Below, one piece after another: positions 1-11,200 of a stretch of 29,453 bases of DNA. The stretch covers positions 1-29,453 of the forward strand of contig JAIWNE010000219.1 of the NCBI GenBank assembly GCA_025331445.1. The letters run 5' to 3'. Within the stretch, counting starts at the first letter, position 1, and each line of letters opens with the position of its first letter. The stretch comes from Blakeslea trispora. Its lineage: Eukaryota; Mucoromycota; Mucoromycetes; Mucorales; Choanephoraceae. A model generated the notes under the pieces. That model searched no databases and was not told where the DNA came from. It saw nothing but the letters and a program-made list of their open reading frames with translations. Position numbers and translations under genes: made by a program.

Positions 1-8
1 AAAGATAT

Positions 9-783
9 TTATTCATCAATGTATCCAGACTGTTTAAAAAGATTTTCAATTGCATCAGTGTTTACGACTTGTACTGGTGATGGAGATGTTGGAGAGGGAG
101 ATGTTGGAGATGGAGATGTTGGTGATGGAGATGTTGCTGTTGGTATTGTTGGTACTGTTGGTACTGTTGGTACTGTTGGTTCTGGTGCTGTTGGTGATGG
201 AGATGTCGAGATCCTTAGACCTTCTGAAACAGAAGCTGGAGAAATTGTGGGCGAAGGGGCAGAAGGAAAAACTGGCGAAAGAGAACGACTGGAAGCAGAC
301 GAAGAGGGGTGAGAAGAAACAGCTAACACATAGAAAAAAAAAGGTTTAGTCGAAATGTTTGTCTTCAACAACCAAGTTGATGTTGTGGTAAGTCATGACA
401 TCAATATACCTTGTACTCGTCTTCTTTTTGTTTTTGCTTGCATAGGCACCAACTGAACTAGAGGAGGGGCTCTGGCTCTTGGAGGGGGGGTAGTGTCCCA
501 GACAGCTGTTGGAGTAGTACTGACTTTATTCCATCTAGGTGGTACGGTTTTTTCTTCACTGGATAATGTGTTTGAAGATCTATGAAAACCTTCTACAAGA
601 TGGCCATCTTCCCAGTGAAAGCCATGAGCAGCAAGTGCTTCATTGAATATTTCCATCTCTAGAGAATAGTAAGTAACAGATTAGATAAAAATATAGTGGA
701 TTCTATTAACCTTCTGGTGTTTCTAAACACAGGTTTAAGAACTCCTCCTTCATGTATTCAAATCGCTTGCTATTGAGATCCAT
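9..783 (-). CDS. unrecognised 211-aa protein with S/P/T-rich repeat tail, three exons
   Basis: Exons 711-783, 410-658 and 9-322 join into one 636-nt frame (211 aa) across introns of 52 nt (donor GTTAAT, acceptor CTCTAG, phase 1) and 87 nt (donor GTATAT, acceptor GTGTTAG, phase 1). The first exon starts MDLNSKRFEYMKEEF and holds only 24 codons. Exon 2 begins with a short hydrophobic/aromatic segment (ALAAHGFHWEDGHLVEGF) followed by proline-rich sequence and a basic cluster (KTKRRR) that could be a nuclear localisation signal. Exon 3 is almost wholly Ser/Pro/Thr, with VPT and SPSPT repeats, and is probably disordered. No enzyme or domain family is recognised. The short first exon with a phase-1 intron recurs in the genes at 1227, 12627 and 14824. 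The structure is inferred from splice consensus only. Confidence 0.6.
76..206. repeat. coding minisatellite in the tail of the 9-783 gene
   Basis: Two short-period arrays sit together on the + strand: copies of GATGGAGATGTTGG-like units, then GTTGGTACT units. On the coding (minus) strand they encode SPSPT and VPT repeats. Units are multiples of three, so copy changes would keep the frame. The arrays lack stops in several frames, which explains spurious + strand open frames here. Confidence 0.75.
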
Positions 784-1226
784 TTGGATAATGTTTTTGG
801 CTTAACAGATTGAAAAAGAAAAAAGATTGTAGCCTGCATAGATCTTTTTCAATAAAATTGATACATCAATCTATCAAAGCTTAATTCTCAAATTATTAAA
901 GGTAAGAAGAGTGAAACCAAGATGTCATCTTTATAATAAAGCATCAAGAAACCATAGCACTTTGCCAAAGCGTAAATGCAAATTAGGCGTGACATTTCTC
1001 TGAATGCTCTAGCAACCTTTGTACATCTAGCCACCAGTTTGAAAGAGATCTCTGATAGTGTTGCTACTTTAATTACTAAAGAGGCATTATATAAGTAGAA
1101 TTATGATGAGAATAATTAGCAAACTGATTTATTAATGTTTTTGTTCAATATGATGATGATTTGCTCATAAAGGCTTTAAAGTCCAATGCTTTAGTAAAGG
1201 AGAATGATCTAGGCAAAGTATGTTTT
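784..1226. other. intergenic, nothing recognised
   Basis: This AT-rich stretch separates two minus-strand genes. It must hold the promoter of the 9-783 gene. I see no long open frame, RNA gene or repeat in it. Confidence 0.5.
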
Positions 1227-1528
1227 CTAACATGTTGATCGATGGGGGTGATAATTGGAGACTTTGGCTTTCTTTGGGGGTTGTAAATCTTGAAATTCTT
1301 TTGCCTTTGGAACTGGGTTCACTTCCTTCTGTTTTCCTTTGTCTTTTTTGTTATCTTTTAGAGCGGTTTTGTTTAGTGTAAAAAATCAGAGTTATTGAAA
1401 TGGATGCAAGCATTTTTCTCTCTCCTGTGTCACAATGAGCCAAACAGTTTACCTTTCTTGATCTTGTCATAGAACATGTCTAAAGTTAAGTTGAAATATT
1501 CCCTCTTTTTGTTTTCTTTCTTTCCCAT
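1227..1528 (-). CDS. small basic unrecognised protein (67 aa), two exons
   Basis: Too short to be found as a simple open frame. Exon 1 (1453-1528) encodes 25 residues starting MGKKENKKREYF. A 98-nt intron (GTAAAC donor; branch-like CTAAAC; acceptor CTAAAAG; phase 1) leads to exon 2 (1227-1354), which ends at TAG. The joined frame is 204 nt with no internal stop. The product is Lys-rich with a basic patch (PPKKAKV) that could be nuclear localisation. The exon plan matches the genes at 9, 12627 and 14824, but exon 2 lacks the hydrophobic segment, so this may be a shortened relative. Function unknown. The clean frame across the intron supports it, but so small a gene could be chance. Confidence 0.42.
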
Positions 1529-2068
1529 CACTTTGAATAGTAGAGAAAAGAGAAAAACGAAAGAATAAGGTTATTCTACTTTTTATACTTTTTTTTTCGC
1601 AGCAGTTAAAATACCTTTTTCGCTTATGTTATTTGATTTGCTATTTGTTTATTAAATCAATCAGAACAAACTTGCTCATGTTTCTTATACGTTGGTTAGG
1701 CCATTTGAAAGAAGCTTATTTGAATTGTATATACTCATGATATGCTGAATTGTAAAATAGCTTGGAAAGATTACCATTAGATTAATTATTTTATGAAGTT
1801 AGACCAATCCTGATTACATTAAAGACAGGTCCAATTAAGGAACAATGACCCCATAAATTGCTAGTTTATAGTGCTCAACTAGTTAACTTTTAATAGTTTC
1901 AATGTATTCTGAATAGACAAGCTATCGAAAAAATAATTAATCATCTACTAGACTATACCATAGTTGATGACCAAGATCGATTCAAAATGTTAAGAGCTTC
2001 TGCGTATGATTTCTGAAATTAAAGAGAGTAAGAAAATAGAATAAGGTAGTTTTATTTGCTTTAAAAAA
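1529..2068. other. intergenic, nothing recognised
   Basis: AT-rich sequence between minus-strand genes. It holds the 3' flank of the 2069-3249 gene and the promoter side of the 1227-1528 gene. No coding or repeat signal was noticed. Confidence 0.5.
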
Positions 2069-3249
2069 TTAAGCATGCATTACAAAATGCAGTCTTCCAT
2101 GAGATTCATGATTGACGACAGCAGTTCTCCATTTCCAATCGGATCCTACCTTAGGAAGAATACGTATGTTATCCCTCACCAATCGGATCATAGTGCCGTG
2201 CAATAGATGAGCCTCCTCGTATTGTTTGTTTCTATACAAGTTGGCACTAATGTACATATAGATCATATGGGCATGGAGGTAAGTTCTTCTTTTCTTCATT
2301 GCCTTAAATGGCTGGTGCAGTGCCGAGAACTCAGAGTCTGTTTGGGCTGTTGTCATAGGAAAGATGACTTTGGCATAGCTTGTGAATCTTTCTGTTGACA
2401 GAGGTTTGATATGAATCAAATCAGCCTAAGAATAAAAATAAAGTGAGTTAAGATTACATGTCAAAGAGATAATTATATTACACCTTACATTAAAGTAGAG
2501 CATTAATCTAGCCTCGCTGTTTAGTGTACGGATATCAATATGCTCGGTTCTGTCGGGTTTGAGATACTTGTCAATAGTTGCCAAAAGATTCGTGAATGTC
2601 ATTGCATAGTATTGTAGTAGTTGCATGCAGTTTTCCTCTGTGACACCATTCTCAACAAAGCTGTTTACAATCGCTTGTCCCTCCTCAGGTAGATATCGTG
2701 AAAATGATGTATGAAAATCAAGTCGAATTCTTTGAGCTTGAGGAACAGTATCGTGAAGTGGTGGTGTTTGCTCGTGAGGTTCACCTTCAACAGACAAAGA
2801 GAGTTCAGACCCACCTGGTGAATGAACGGCTTCTGTACTTATAACTGGCACAGGGCTTTCGGAAGCCACAGGAGATGCATGTCTAGTTTGTTCCAATGCA
2901 GGAGAATCATGGGTAGTCTCTTGTACAACATTGTCAGCATGTGCTCTATCTATTTAAAAAATAAGGATTAGTATTTTTGCATATGAAATAGCTAGTGCTC
3001 ATTACCGGCAATGTCATTCATCGTCAAATGTCCAATCTGCTCACTAATGCTGTGAAACTCAAGAGATCTTCGATGACTCCGAATCAAATCCACCTCTTCA
3101 TCGTTAGGCATAATTTCTTGTAAAACGTTTTCATCATCTCGAATACTCTGCATTGAAATGTTGCTGAATCTAATGGCGAGGGCATTGAACATATCAGAGA
3201 ATGATCTGGCTTGTCCAGCAAGGGTGAGAAATGTGTTTTGACGATTCAT
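2069..3249 (-). CDS. unrecognised 353-aa protein, short paralog of the 1006-aa neighbour
   Basis: Exons 3006-3249, 2489-2949 and 2069-2425 join into 1062 nt (353 aa) across introns of 56 nt (GTAATG..AATAG, phase 1) and 63 nt (GTAAGG..TTCTTAG, phase 0). Residues 1-81 are helical-looking. Residues 82 to about 155 are S/P/E-rich and probably disordered. The last ~190 residues are compact. This C-terminal part aligns with the end of the gene at 3804-6885: both have a phase-0 intron straight after a Phe-Asn pair, both restart with x-D-L, and both carry a YMYxxANL segment about 65 residues further on. The shared domain is unrecognised and shows no obvious catalytic motif. It sits head-to-tail with its paralog, 554 nt apart, which fits tandem duplication followed by loss or replacement of the N-terminal part. 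Confidence 0.65.
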
Positions 3250-3803
3250 CTGATTGAATAAAAAGATAATATGAAAAAAAGGTATAAATGGGTGCTTTTT
3301 TTAAAGGAAAAAGCGTCAGAGAGCTTTACAATAACATCAATGAAACCATAACACACTAAAAGAATGAGACTCTTTCCCCATGTCTAAAGCAATGAATCTA
3401 TAGGACTTCCATCTTTGTAAGTGAGTAAACATGGTGAGCATTTTAATTTTATAATTGATTGTATTCATCAGCTACATTTATAGTAGCACAATGTACAAAT
3501 TTAACAGCTTAGGCTAAGCAATGGCAAAAATATACTATGTGTAGGTATTTCTTTATTTGGATACACTCTTTTAGTCGATCATATTAATAATTACTATGTA
3601 TAATTTTTCATTAAAAAAAACCAACGGCTTGTTCAAAAAATGTACAAGTCAGTTAATTGTTGCAGATAGAAGAGAGGTCAACACATTTGAAGGTTATTTG
3701 CTTTGAATGTTTATTGTGGGTAAAATACGTACTAAAATACACTATCATTTATACTTCAAAAAAAAATTAAAATAAAACACACAAAAAAAAAGAAATGATG
3801 GTG
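3250..3803. other. intergenic between the two paralogs, nothing recognised
   Basis: AT-rich, with A-runs near 3760-3795 just past the stop codon of the upstream minus-strand gene. It must hold the promoter of the 2069-3249 gene. No other feature is seen. Confidence 0.5.
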
Positions 3804-6800
3804 TTATTCTTGTTGATAATGAGGATTTCGATAGAAGAACAAAACTGGTCTATGATTTTTAAAGTCATACCGAAGCGATTGTCTATCGGATCGCATAGCA
3901 GGAATAAAGCGAACTAAGCCCAAAAAACGTTGAAAAAACAAGACTTGTAATTGCTCAGCTTCCACAGTTCGTTCAGCTTCTAATAGATTGGCCTGCCAAT
4001 ACATGTATGCCTCTCTTGCGTCTGTCAAACGAATTGCTCTTTGCTTTCGGGTGTTGGCTGAAAACATATTTCTAATATCACCAGTCACAGGATTTGGAAA
4101 GAATATATGTAGCGAATTAAGCGAAAAGATATGACGAAAGTCAACCAAATCGCGCTATAATAAAAATATTAGTCTCGGGAGTAAAAAGCTTTTTTATCTT
4201 TCATATATAGCTTACATTAAAGAATGTGAAAAAAGCTTGTTCATTCTGGAGTACGTTTAAGCTCATATCAGTAGATCGAAAACCGGAATTAAAATACTGT
4301 TCAGGAACAACAGCTTCAGCATTGTTAAATAACTGATAGATGAGCCCCTCGATCATGGCATCAACAACACGCACATCGTTACCATGAGTTTGCAACATGT
4401 TGATATACGCGCGGAAAGGTGCTCTACTCGATTCATACACAGTGGTGGCATATTTCAAAGTAATACGAGTAGCTTCCGGATCAGTAAGATACAACGATTC
4501 TAAATAAGGATGAGAAGGGTCTCTTAGGACGGTAAAAGGCAAAATGGCTACATCATCCTGAGGAACTTCTACAGGAGCGGGTCGGTTCAATAGATTCTGT
4601 CTCATTACTCTTCTACGTTCTGTTTCAACAGGAGAAACGGATCTTGTTCTTCTAACATTGTCTGTTATTCGAGTAGTGCGGTTTCCATTGTTGATGAAGG
4701 CAATTGATTTAGCAAAAATCGCATGCAATTCATCCAAGTTGAATCGCTCTCTGACTAGCCACCGTCTTGATCTGTTGTCAAACACGAGTGAGCCATGAAT
4801 AAGCTGAAGCATTTGTGAGCGAGAAGAGCGGTTACGATTTAAGTATCTAGAGATGCTTCTCCAAGTTGACCAGTCATAAGGTCTGGAGAGAAGACCACTG
4901 TAGATATATGCGATTACCGCCAAAGAAGAAAGACTTTCTTGTTGATGAATAATGTCCACTTGATTACTATGAGATTGGTAGAATGCTTGATAGGTGCGTA
5001 CCATATTAATCAAGTAATCAACAACAACATCTGTATCAATAACACTCATTACAGGAGGTTCGGACGCCAGTATTTGGTTAACTTCACCTTCAATATTGTC
5101 CAGCAGACGAAGACCATTTGTATAGCTCAATGTGAACTCAGCTCTGGCAGGAAAGGTTCTTTGTCTGGCTTGTTCAAAGGTGTTCATCATCATATTAAAG
5201 GTTCGTTCAACTTTGGTTGAGTCTTGCAAAAAATCGCGAGGTTCCAAGTCAAAAGCATTGTGTCGGTAACCGGATTCAGTACGCAGATAAGAGAGGCTTT
5301 TAATTGTATGGTAACATTGAAACTTCATTAGTCGGTAACGACCATCACCTTCTACTTTGTGCGTAGTATAACTACAACCACCGAGATTCGCATTATTTGC
5401 AAATGAGTCTAACCGCAAGTATTTGTAGGAGCGATTCAAAGTGGTGAAGAAGAGAGGCAGTACAGGCGAGCTTTGTTGGTCAAGCATCCAAAGTATAGTT
5501 GTTGATGGATGTGATATCTGAAGACCAATGTCAATCAAAACGTTGTCAATATCAAACAGACCGAAATCAAGATCATCAAAATGTTGACGGATTTGTTGAT
5601 CGAAATGATTCTGTTGAAGAGGAAATTTGTTTCCGTAGGTATAGGTACAGAAAAAGAAGTCTTGAAAGCTTTGCAAGTTAGGATGGTTGTTGATGATCTG
5701 TCTCATTGCAGTTGCCAAAGTTGCTTGTTCAGGAAGCTGATAAAAATAAGTTGGCTCAAAGGTGTAACGGCCTGCTCGTCTTGTTGCTCTACGCTTTTCA
5801 ACTTCGATACTAGAGGGAATGTTGGTCGAATAGCTGATGTGGACAATTTGGCGCAAAGCAGGCAAGAGAACATGATCAACAAATATGTCTTGAGCATCTT
5901 GAGGCATCAGATGGCTATGAACACCAAGTCTTGGAAAGAACATATTTATTTTAAATCGACCAGTATAACCAAAGTTGGCGAGATGTATGTTTGGCACCTT
6001 ATGAATGCTTTGACCTTCAAAGTACATTTGCTTATTTTTGCTAATGGATAAAATTAGGTTGGAGAGAATAAACAGTGAGATGGGCTGCTGATGAGGGACA
6101 GGCAACTCGTAGGAGAGAAGATATAGAGCATCAACATCCACAGTGAAAGACATGTTACGAGGAGGTACAAACGCATTTTGGACAACAGGTTGATGAACAC
6201 CTCTCAGAGTGCCCTCCAATCCAAAGTTGACTTGATCATGAGGCTGATTGAGCTGTTGGAAAACATGATTAAATCCTTCCAAATTGATTGGGTTACCAAC
6301 AATACGATCATCAACAATAGCAGGCTCTTCAACAATTCGTGTAGGTGGTACGGTAAATCTAGGAGGAGAAGGAGTAGGTTGAACAACAGTAACAGGGACT
6401 GGAGTAACAGTAGGATGAGGTCTCACTCTCAACAAAGAACTTTGACGAGATAGGATCATAGAAAACAAACGGCCTGACGCTTGAGAGTCAAGGGCTGGTG
6501 CACGATAGTCAGGACGAATACGATTGAATATACGATTGCGAAGACTATCACCTGGACCTCTGCGACTTGTTAGTTCGGTTACAATACGTCTATTCTCTTC
6601 AGCACGTTGTCTTTCCAAGCGTTCTCTATTTTCTTCACGCCATCTATTCTCAGCTTCTATTGTTCTTAATTGTTGAACAGTCAGAAAAGATTCAGGACTT
6701 ATAAGTGTCGTCTGAACCTCTAGGTTCTCAAAGCCAGAGGGAGGTGCTCTAAGTGGAGGGATTTGTGTAGGCTCAGGGGAAGAATATTCCTCAATCGCAT

Positions 6801-6885
6801 ATTCTTCTTCACTTTCTTCTTCATATTCTTCATGAGGTTCTCTATACTCTTCATGTTCATCGGTTTCATCATTGGAGTAGGACAT
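3804..6885 (-). CDS. large unrecognised protein, 1006 aa, two exons
   Basis: The largest gene in the window. Exon 1 (4216-6885) has 890 codons. A 61-nt intron (GTAAGC..ATTATAG, phase 0) leads to exon 2 (3804-4154), ending at TAA. The ATG at 6883-6885 is the first in frame. Residues 1-40 are very acidic (Glu/Tyr-rich), 75-110 look like a charged helix, and 155-190 are Pro/Val/Thr-rich; all this is probably disordered. From about residue 245 the protein looks folded, with segments such as ANFGYTGRFKINMFFPRLG and many Tyr/Phe/Gln. No signal peptide, zinc cluster, nuclease or polymerase motif was found. The C-terminal ~180 residues match the 2069-3249 gene, including intron position and phase. 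The intact 3-kb frame argues for selection or recent arrival. Function unknown. Confidence 0.8.
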
Positions 6886-7418
6886 TTTCAATAGTTTTGT
6901 ATTTCTAAATTGAACTAAAAGCGAGTATAGATGTACAGATATGTAAAGATGATAAAAAAAGTTGATGAAGAGAGTTTTTAAAGTACCAAAGTTAAATCAA
7001 GATAAAATTGGTGGATAAAACAACAATTATGATTCTTGTTTGTATACTAGTGATCTGAGCAAAATGTTGTGTTTGGCTTGTCTGAACTAAGGTATTTTAG
7101 GCTTAGTAAAGATTTATGTCTCATTATGAAAAAACGCTATTCTTCTAATATCCAGTTCTTTTTACATGATTTATTGTTCTCTTTAAAGTGAATGCACCAC
7201 CCGATTGTATATCGCTCAAGTAGTTTGCTTTCTTCTTTTTTAAGTAAGAAGGTCATTGGTGATAACATTACACAAACTATTTATTTCTTCTTGTAGACAA
7301 GCCCCTACTTTTTTTTTTCTTTTTAAAAAAAACCAATTCTTTATTTTTAAGATAGCTTGGGTAAACATGAGCTTAACGAAAACCTTGACAATTACAAACA
7401 AGCACGCAATAGGATAGA
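6886..7418. other. intergenic, promoter side of the 1006-aa gene
   Basis: AT-rich, with A/T runs near 7310-7345. No convincing gene. A short minus-strand open frame here overlaps the last exon of the next gene out of frame and is low-complexity, so it is not called. Confidence 0.5.
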
Positions 7419-8217
7419 TCATGAGTTTAAAACATCACTTCTAAGCAGCAATACAGCACAAGGAACAAAATCTCGATATTCTTCATAACCTTCGAAAGTA
7501 AAATAACTAGTACTCTCGCCAGATACGATACTCATCACTCGAAAAAATGAAATGGTCTAGAACACAAGTTAATACTAACAGTTATATTAAAAAGTGTACA
7601 TAGATATATACTTTCTGCCTATCCTGTTCAACCAAGCTCCATAAAGCTCCATCTGAGTTTTCCATTTGATTTATACAGCACAATATAATTCGTTCTTTGT
7701 GATCTACATGTCGTAACAAAAAAGCGATAGGAAAGTAACTAATTTCCTCCATGCCTTGCTCAGTCTCCATTCGAAAACGTATCGGCCATCCAAGAGTTGC
7801 ACGAGTTTCGACTGAAGACGATCTATTTGGCTCCTATACTCTAAAGATTAGATTCACAAAGCTGACACAAGCAATATATCACTAGTAGATAGCATTTTAA
7901 CATACCGATCCCTCCTCAAACTCTGCAAAGATGGCGATATCATTAAAATCGTCAATATTCTGATTGATATCTTCTGCGTTTTTGATAGTGACATGCTTCC
8001 ATTGCGTTATAATATTATTGGCATAAGGAGCTATTTTAGCTTTACACTCGGTAATAAAGTCAAATAGACCTGTATCAACACCGCTCGCCTGTGCTTCAGC
8101 TACTAAAATAGTCAGTATCTCTTCAAACTGTAAGACAGTGTTTTGAGGAAGAAGATGACAGTGTATTATCATGAAGAACACGATGTTAAAAGAGAGATGA
8201 TTTAATGTGATAGCCAT
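7419..8217 (-). CDS. unrecognised 223-aa protein with a hydrophobic N-terminus, three exons
   Basis: Exons 7906-8217, 7612-7833 and 7419-7556 join into 672 nt (223 aa), ending at TGA. Introns are 72 nt (GTATGT..AGTATAG) and 55 nt (GTATAT..TTCTAG), both phase 0, each with a CTAAT/TTAAC-like branch site. The chosen ATG starts MAITLNHLSFNIVFFMII, which looks like a signal peptide or single membrane anchor. An in-frame ATG further upstream (8281-8283) would add 22 residues and bury this segment. The rest is a mix of helices and strands with no motif I recognise. The N-terminus suggests secretion or membrane attachment, unlike the nuclear-looking neighbours. Confidence in the exons is moderate, and in the start low. 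Confidence 0.6.
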
Positions 8218-11200
8218 GATGAGATTGATTGAGAAGAGAGAGAAGAGGAAGAAATTGCATATCGATAGTTTAGAGTTGTGCATTACAATCAATACATTTT
8301 TATCTTTTAAAAAACGGAGAAAGAACAGATGGAGGTTCTTTGTGGTTATTCAAATCCAGCATCCTTTGACTCATTGAATAACAAAGCACAATCTAAATAG
8401 AAAGTAAATACTATGTGAAAGAAGATAATGCTTAAGAGAGAGACTTTATTGATACTTCTTTTTTTCTATAGGCATGACAGATTTAGGCTTAGAGCCTGAC
8501 AAAAGTCCTCAAAGTCTCTTTCTTTTAGAGTTCAAACAGAAACAGGATGGCCCAATTTATCCTCATCTTGATTGAAGGTGATTAAACTTCTTCATGCTTT
8601 ACGCTTTTAGTCAGGCGTATACTTGCTTTCTTTTAAGGATTTAAGAAAGATTCTTAAGATAAATGCAAGACCATCACTTTGTAGTAACAGCTCTTAAAAA
8701 GCGTCCTTACAGTATAGCATAAGCTGTGCTTAAAAAAGGTCAACAAGGAAAGCCGGACACATTCCATTTAAGCTGATCGATTCTTTTTCTTAAAGGTCAT
8801 TTTGAACCATGAGCAACCTCATCAGTAACGCGTTTTTTTAGAAAATATCACCACAGTCAAAGTCAGAGCAACCAAAGCAGAGAGTCTATTTGGAAAATAA
8901 GTAAGTTGAGAGATGAGTCTTTTGACATGTGCTTCCACATGAGCTTGACTTTTTTTAACTTGTCATCAGCTACCTTATGAGATTAGTTTGGAGTAAGCCC
9001 AATATGAAGAAAAGTAAAATGGTTTGAAAGAAGCATCTCTTGAATATCAGTCTATTCAACGAACATGGAGTCTGTGTTGCCTTGTCACCATCGCCATCTG
9101 AAGAGATTCAGCATCTTGGTCATCGAGCAGTCCAGATCTCTTAGTGATGTACCTCATGTGTACTTGAAGGTGAAATCAAATTAAGCAAAATTTTCTTAAA
9201 AAATCTTTGACTAAATAGTATTACGTTAGGAAACAAGTTTTTACCAAAAGCCTGACTGAATAAGGAGAATAACGTAATTGAAAGCGACTTGACCTTAAAG
9301 AAAAAAGATAGAATCACTGACTACATGAGATGAGCATTGGCAGACATAGGTAAAATGCATGAAAAATGACAAAAGTAAAGGATATATAAGCTTTTCTTAA
9401 AAGTCAAAGATAATGTTTAATGAAAGGTTCTATCAGTAAAAGGAGTACTCAAGACACAAACATAACAAGATGGTTGACTTGATGATGGTTGAACATTGAG
9501 TAGATGAGATGATGCTCTATTGGATGACAATCCATATAGCGGATGACTTTGTCAAGACTATAACGTTGGTCAGCTAAAGTATGATGAATGCAAGCAAGTA
9601 TCTGCACAGATAGAGGAGTTGAATCAAGAACGAAAAGCAGTAAACCTTGAAGCATTATGTGGGCATGTTGGATAACTATCACTCGATTGAAAAATAAACT
9701 GGCCTCATGGTAAGCTTGACAATAAGGTATCCTATTAAACTGCTGCTAATGTTAGTCCGGATGCCGAAGATAGTATAAAGAAATGGTATGAGAAAAGAAT
9801 CAAGATAGGCTCATTGAAAGAATGTTAGAATTAAAACGGTTGAATATTTTTGATGGATCATTGAGAGCTTTGCGTGCAATAGTCTGAAAGGCTTTGAAAT
9901 GGCTGAATAAAATAAGTGTCAAAGCGAAAGTAATACATTCTGTTTAAATGAGATGGAAGGATGATTGTTGATGAGGAACTTAAAAAGAGTTGATACTATT
10001 CAGAGTGTATTGTAAATGATAAGGCCCATCTAATCTATTTATTTGTTTTTGAAAAGGTATTGCTTAAACAGATGTTTTTGCTTTGCTTGAAGTACTTGTA
10101 TGTATTCATCCTACTTGATTTCTAGTCAAAACAACAGTCTATGATATGTTTAGTATTTTAATTAGCTTTGTTGATGCGTCAATCCTCTTTCATTGTCGGC
10201 GATTCAAGTTTTAATAATATCGAGACATAATAAAGAAGTAAACAGTTTGAGTGAGCTCAAAGGGAATTGAGAGATGTAAACATTACAATCAATTTCATTC
10301 AGAAGAGATGATTATTTAATTGTGTCTTTTCTATCATGGTTATTAAAAAATTGGATGAATAGCTCATTTCAGTTGAACGTAACCAAAATGTATATAAGAC
10401 GAAAAAGAGAGAGAGAGAAAAAAAAAAGAGACATATGGAATAAAATAGTCAAGTAACAATGAATGTTGAATACATTATAATGATGAATAAGTTGAGCTAC
10501 ATTATGACTGTCTCAATATGCAAATGGTTTCAATATATACAAAAGCAGAAAAGAGCCTTTTCTACCAAAATCTATTCTCCTTTATTTTATCACAGAATGA
10601 CACAGCCACAAAATTTTTGGTAGGCCGAGTGCTTAAACAATTAAAGTTGATTGAGAGCTTTTTTTTATTCATATCATTCTTATATATAAACAAGTATCCG
10701 TTAGACAATAAGTGCCAGCCAGAAAGAAGAGATGCACCTAAAGAGACATGTAGTTTTACTAGCAGATGAGATGGACTTGAATCTCGAAATGAGGAACCAC
10801 AACCTTTTCTCCTTAACTAGACGCCAGTTTTAAGCGTAGAGCAATTGACTATTACAACTAAGATCGTATTCACCGACACAACTGTTCATCTGGCTTTGCT
10901 TCATGACTGAAGGGGTTGATTTCTTTCCCAAAGATGATGTTGAGTACTAGTGTAGAAAAAAGCACACCTACTTTACAGTATCAGCACTAGCAACGATTAT
11001 TATTTTTTTTGAAAGAGACCGCGTCTATCATACAGGGTGATCTAGTGTATACTTGCTTGAAAAAGGCTTATGATTGAGTATCGTGATGTTAGTAGGCTAT
11101 TACTTTTAATTGATTGTATTGACTGAATGACTAATACATGCATCAATAGAAATAGGTCCATTTGGAACAAGTTGGATTTGAAGCAGCAAAGGTTTGAGGA

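Noticed and set aside
19..349. Two + strand open frames rich in Gly/Val/Asp or Leu/Met/Glu
   Set aside because: They arise from in-phase short repeats that lack stops; the spliced minus-strand gene explains the region.
4939..6453. Several + strand open frames of 60-156 codons and a minus-strand one opposite or inside the 1006-aa gene
   Set aside because: They are shadows of a long intact exon in other frames, with biased composition and no motifs.
7240..7422. 60-codon minus-strand frame
   Set aside because: Low-complexity Lys/Phe content, and it overlaps the last exon of the 7419-8217 gene out of frame.
10600..10660. TAGGCCGAGTGCTTAAA, similar to a tRNA-Leu/Ser A-box
   Set aside because: No B-box at any suitable distance and no stem pairing.
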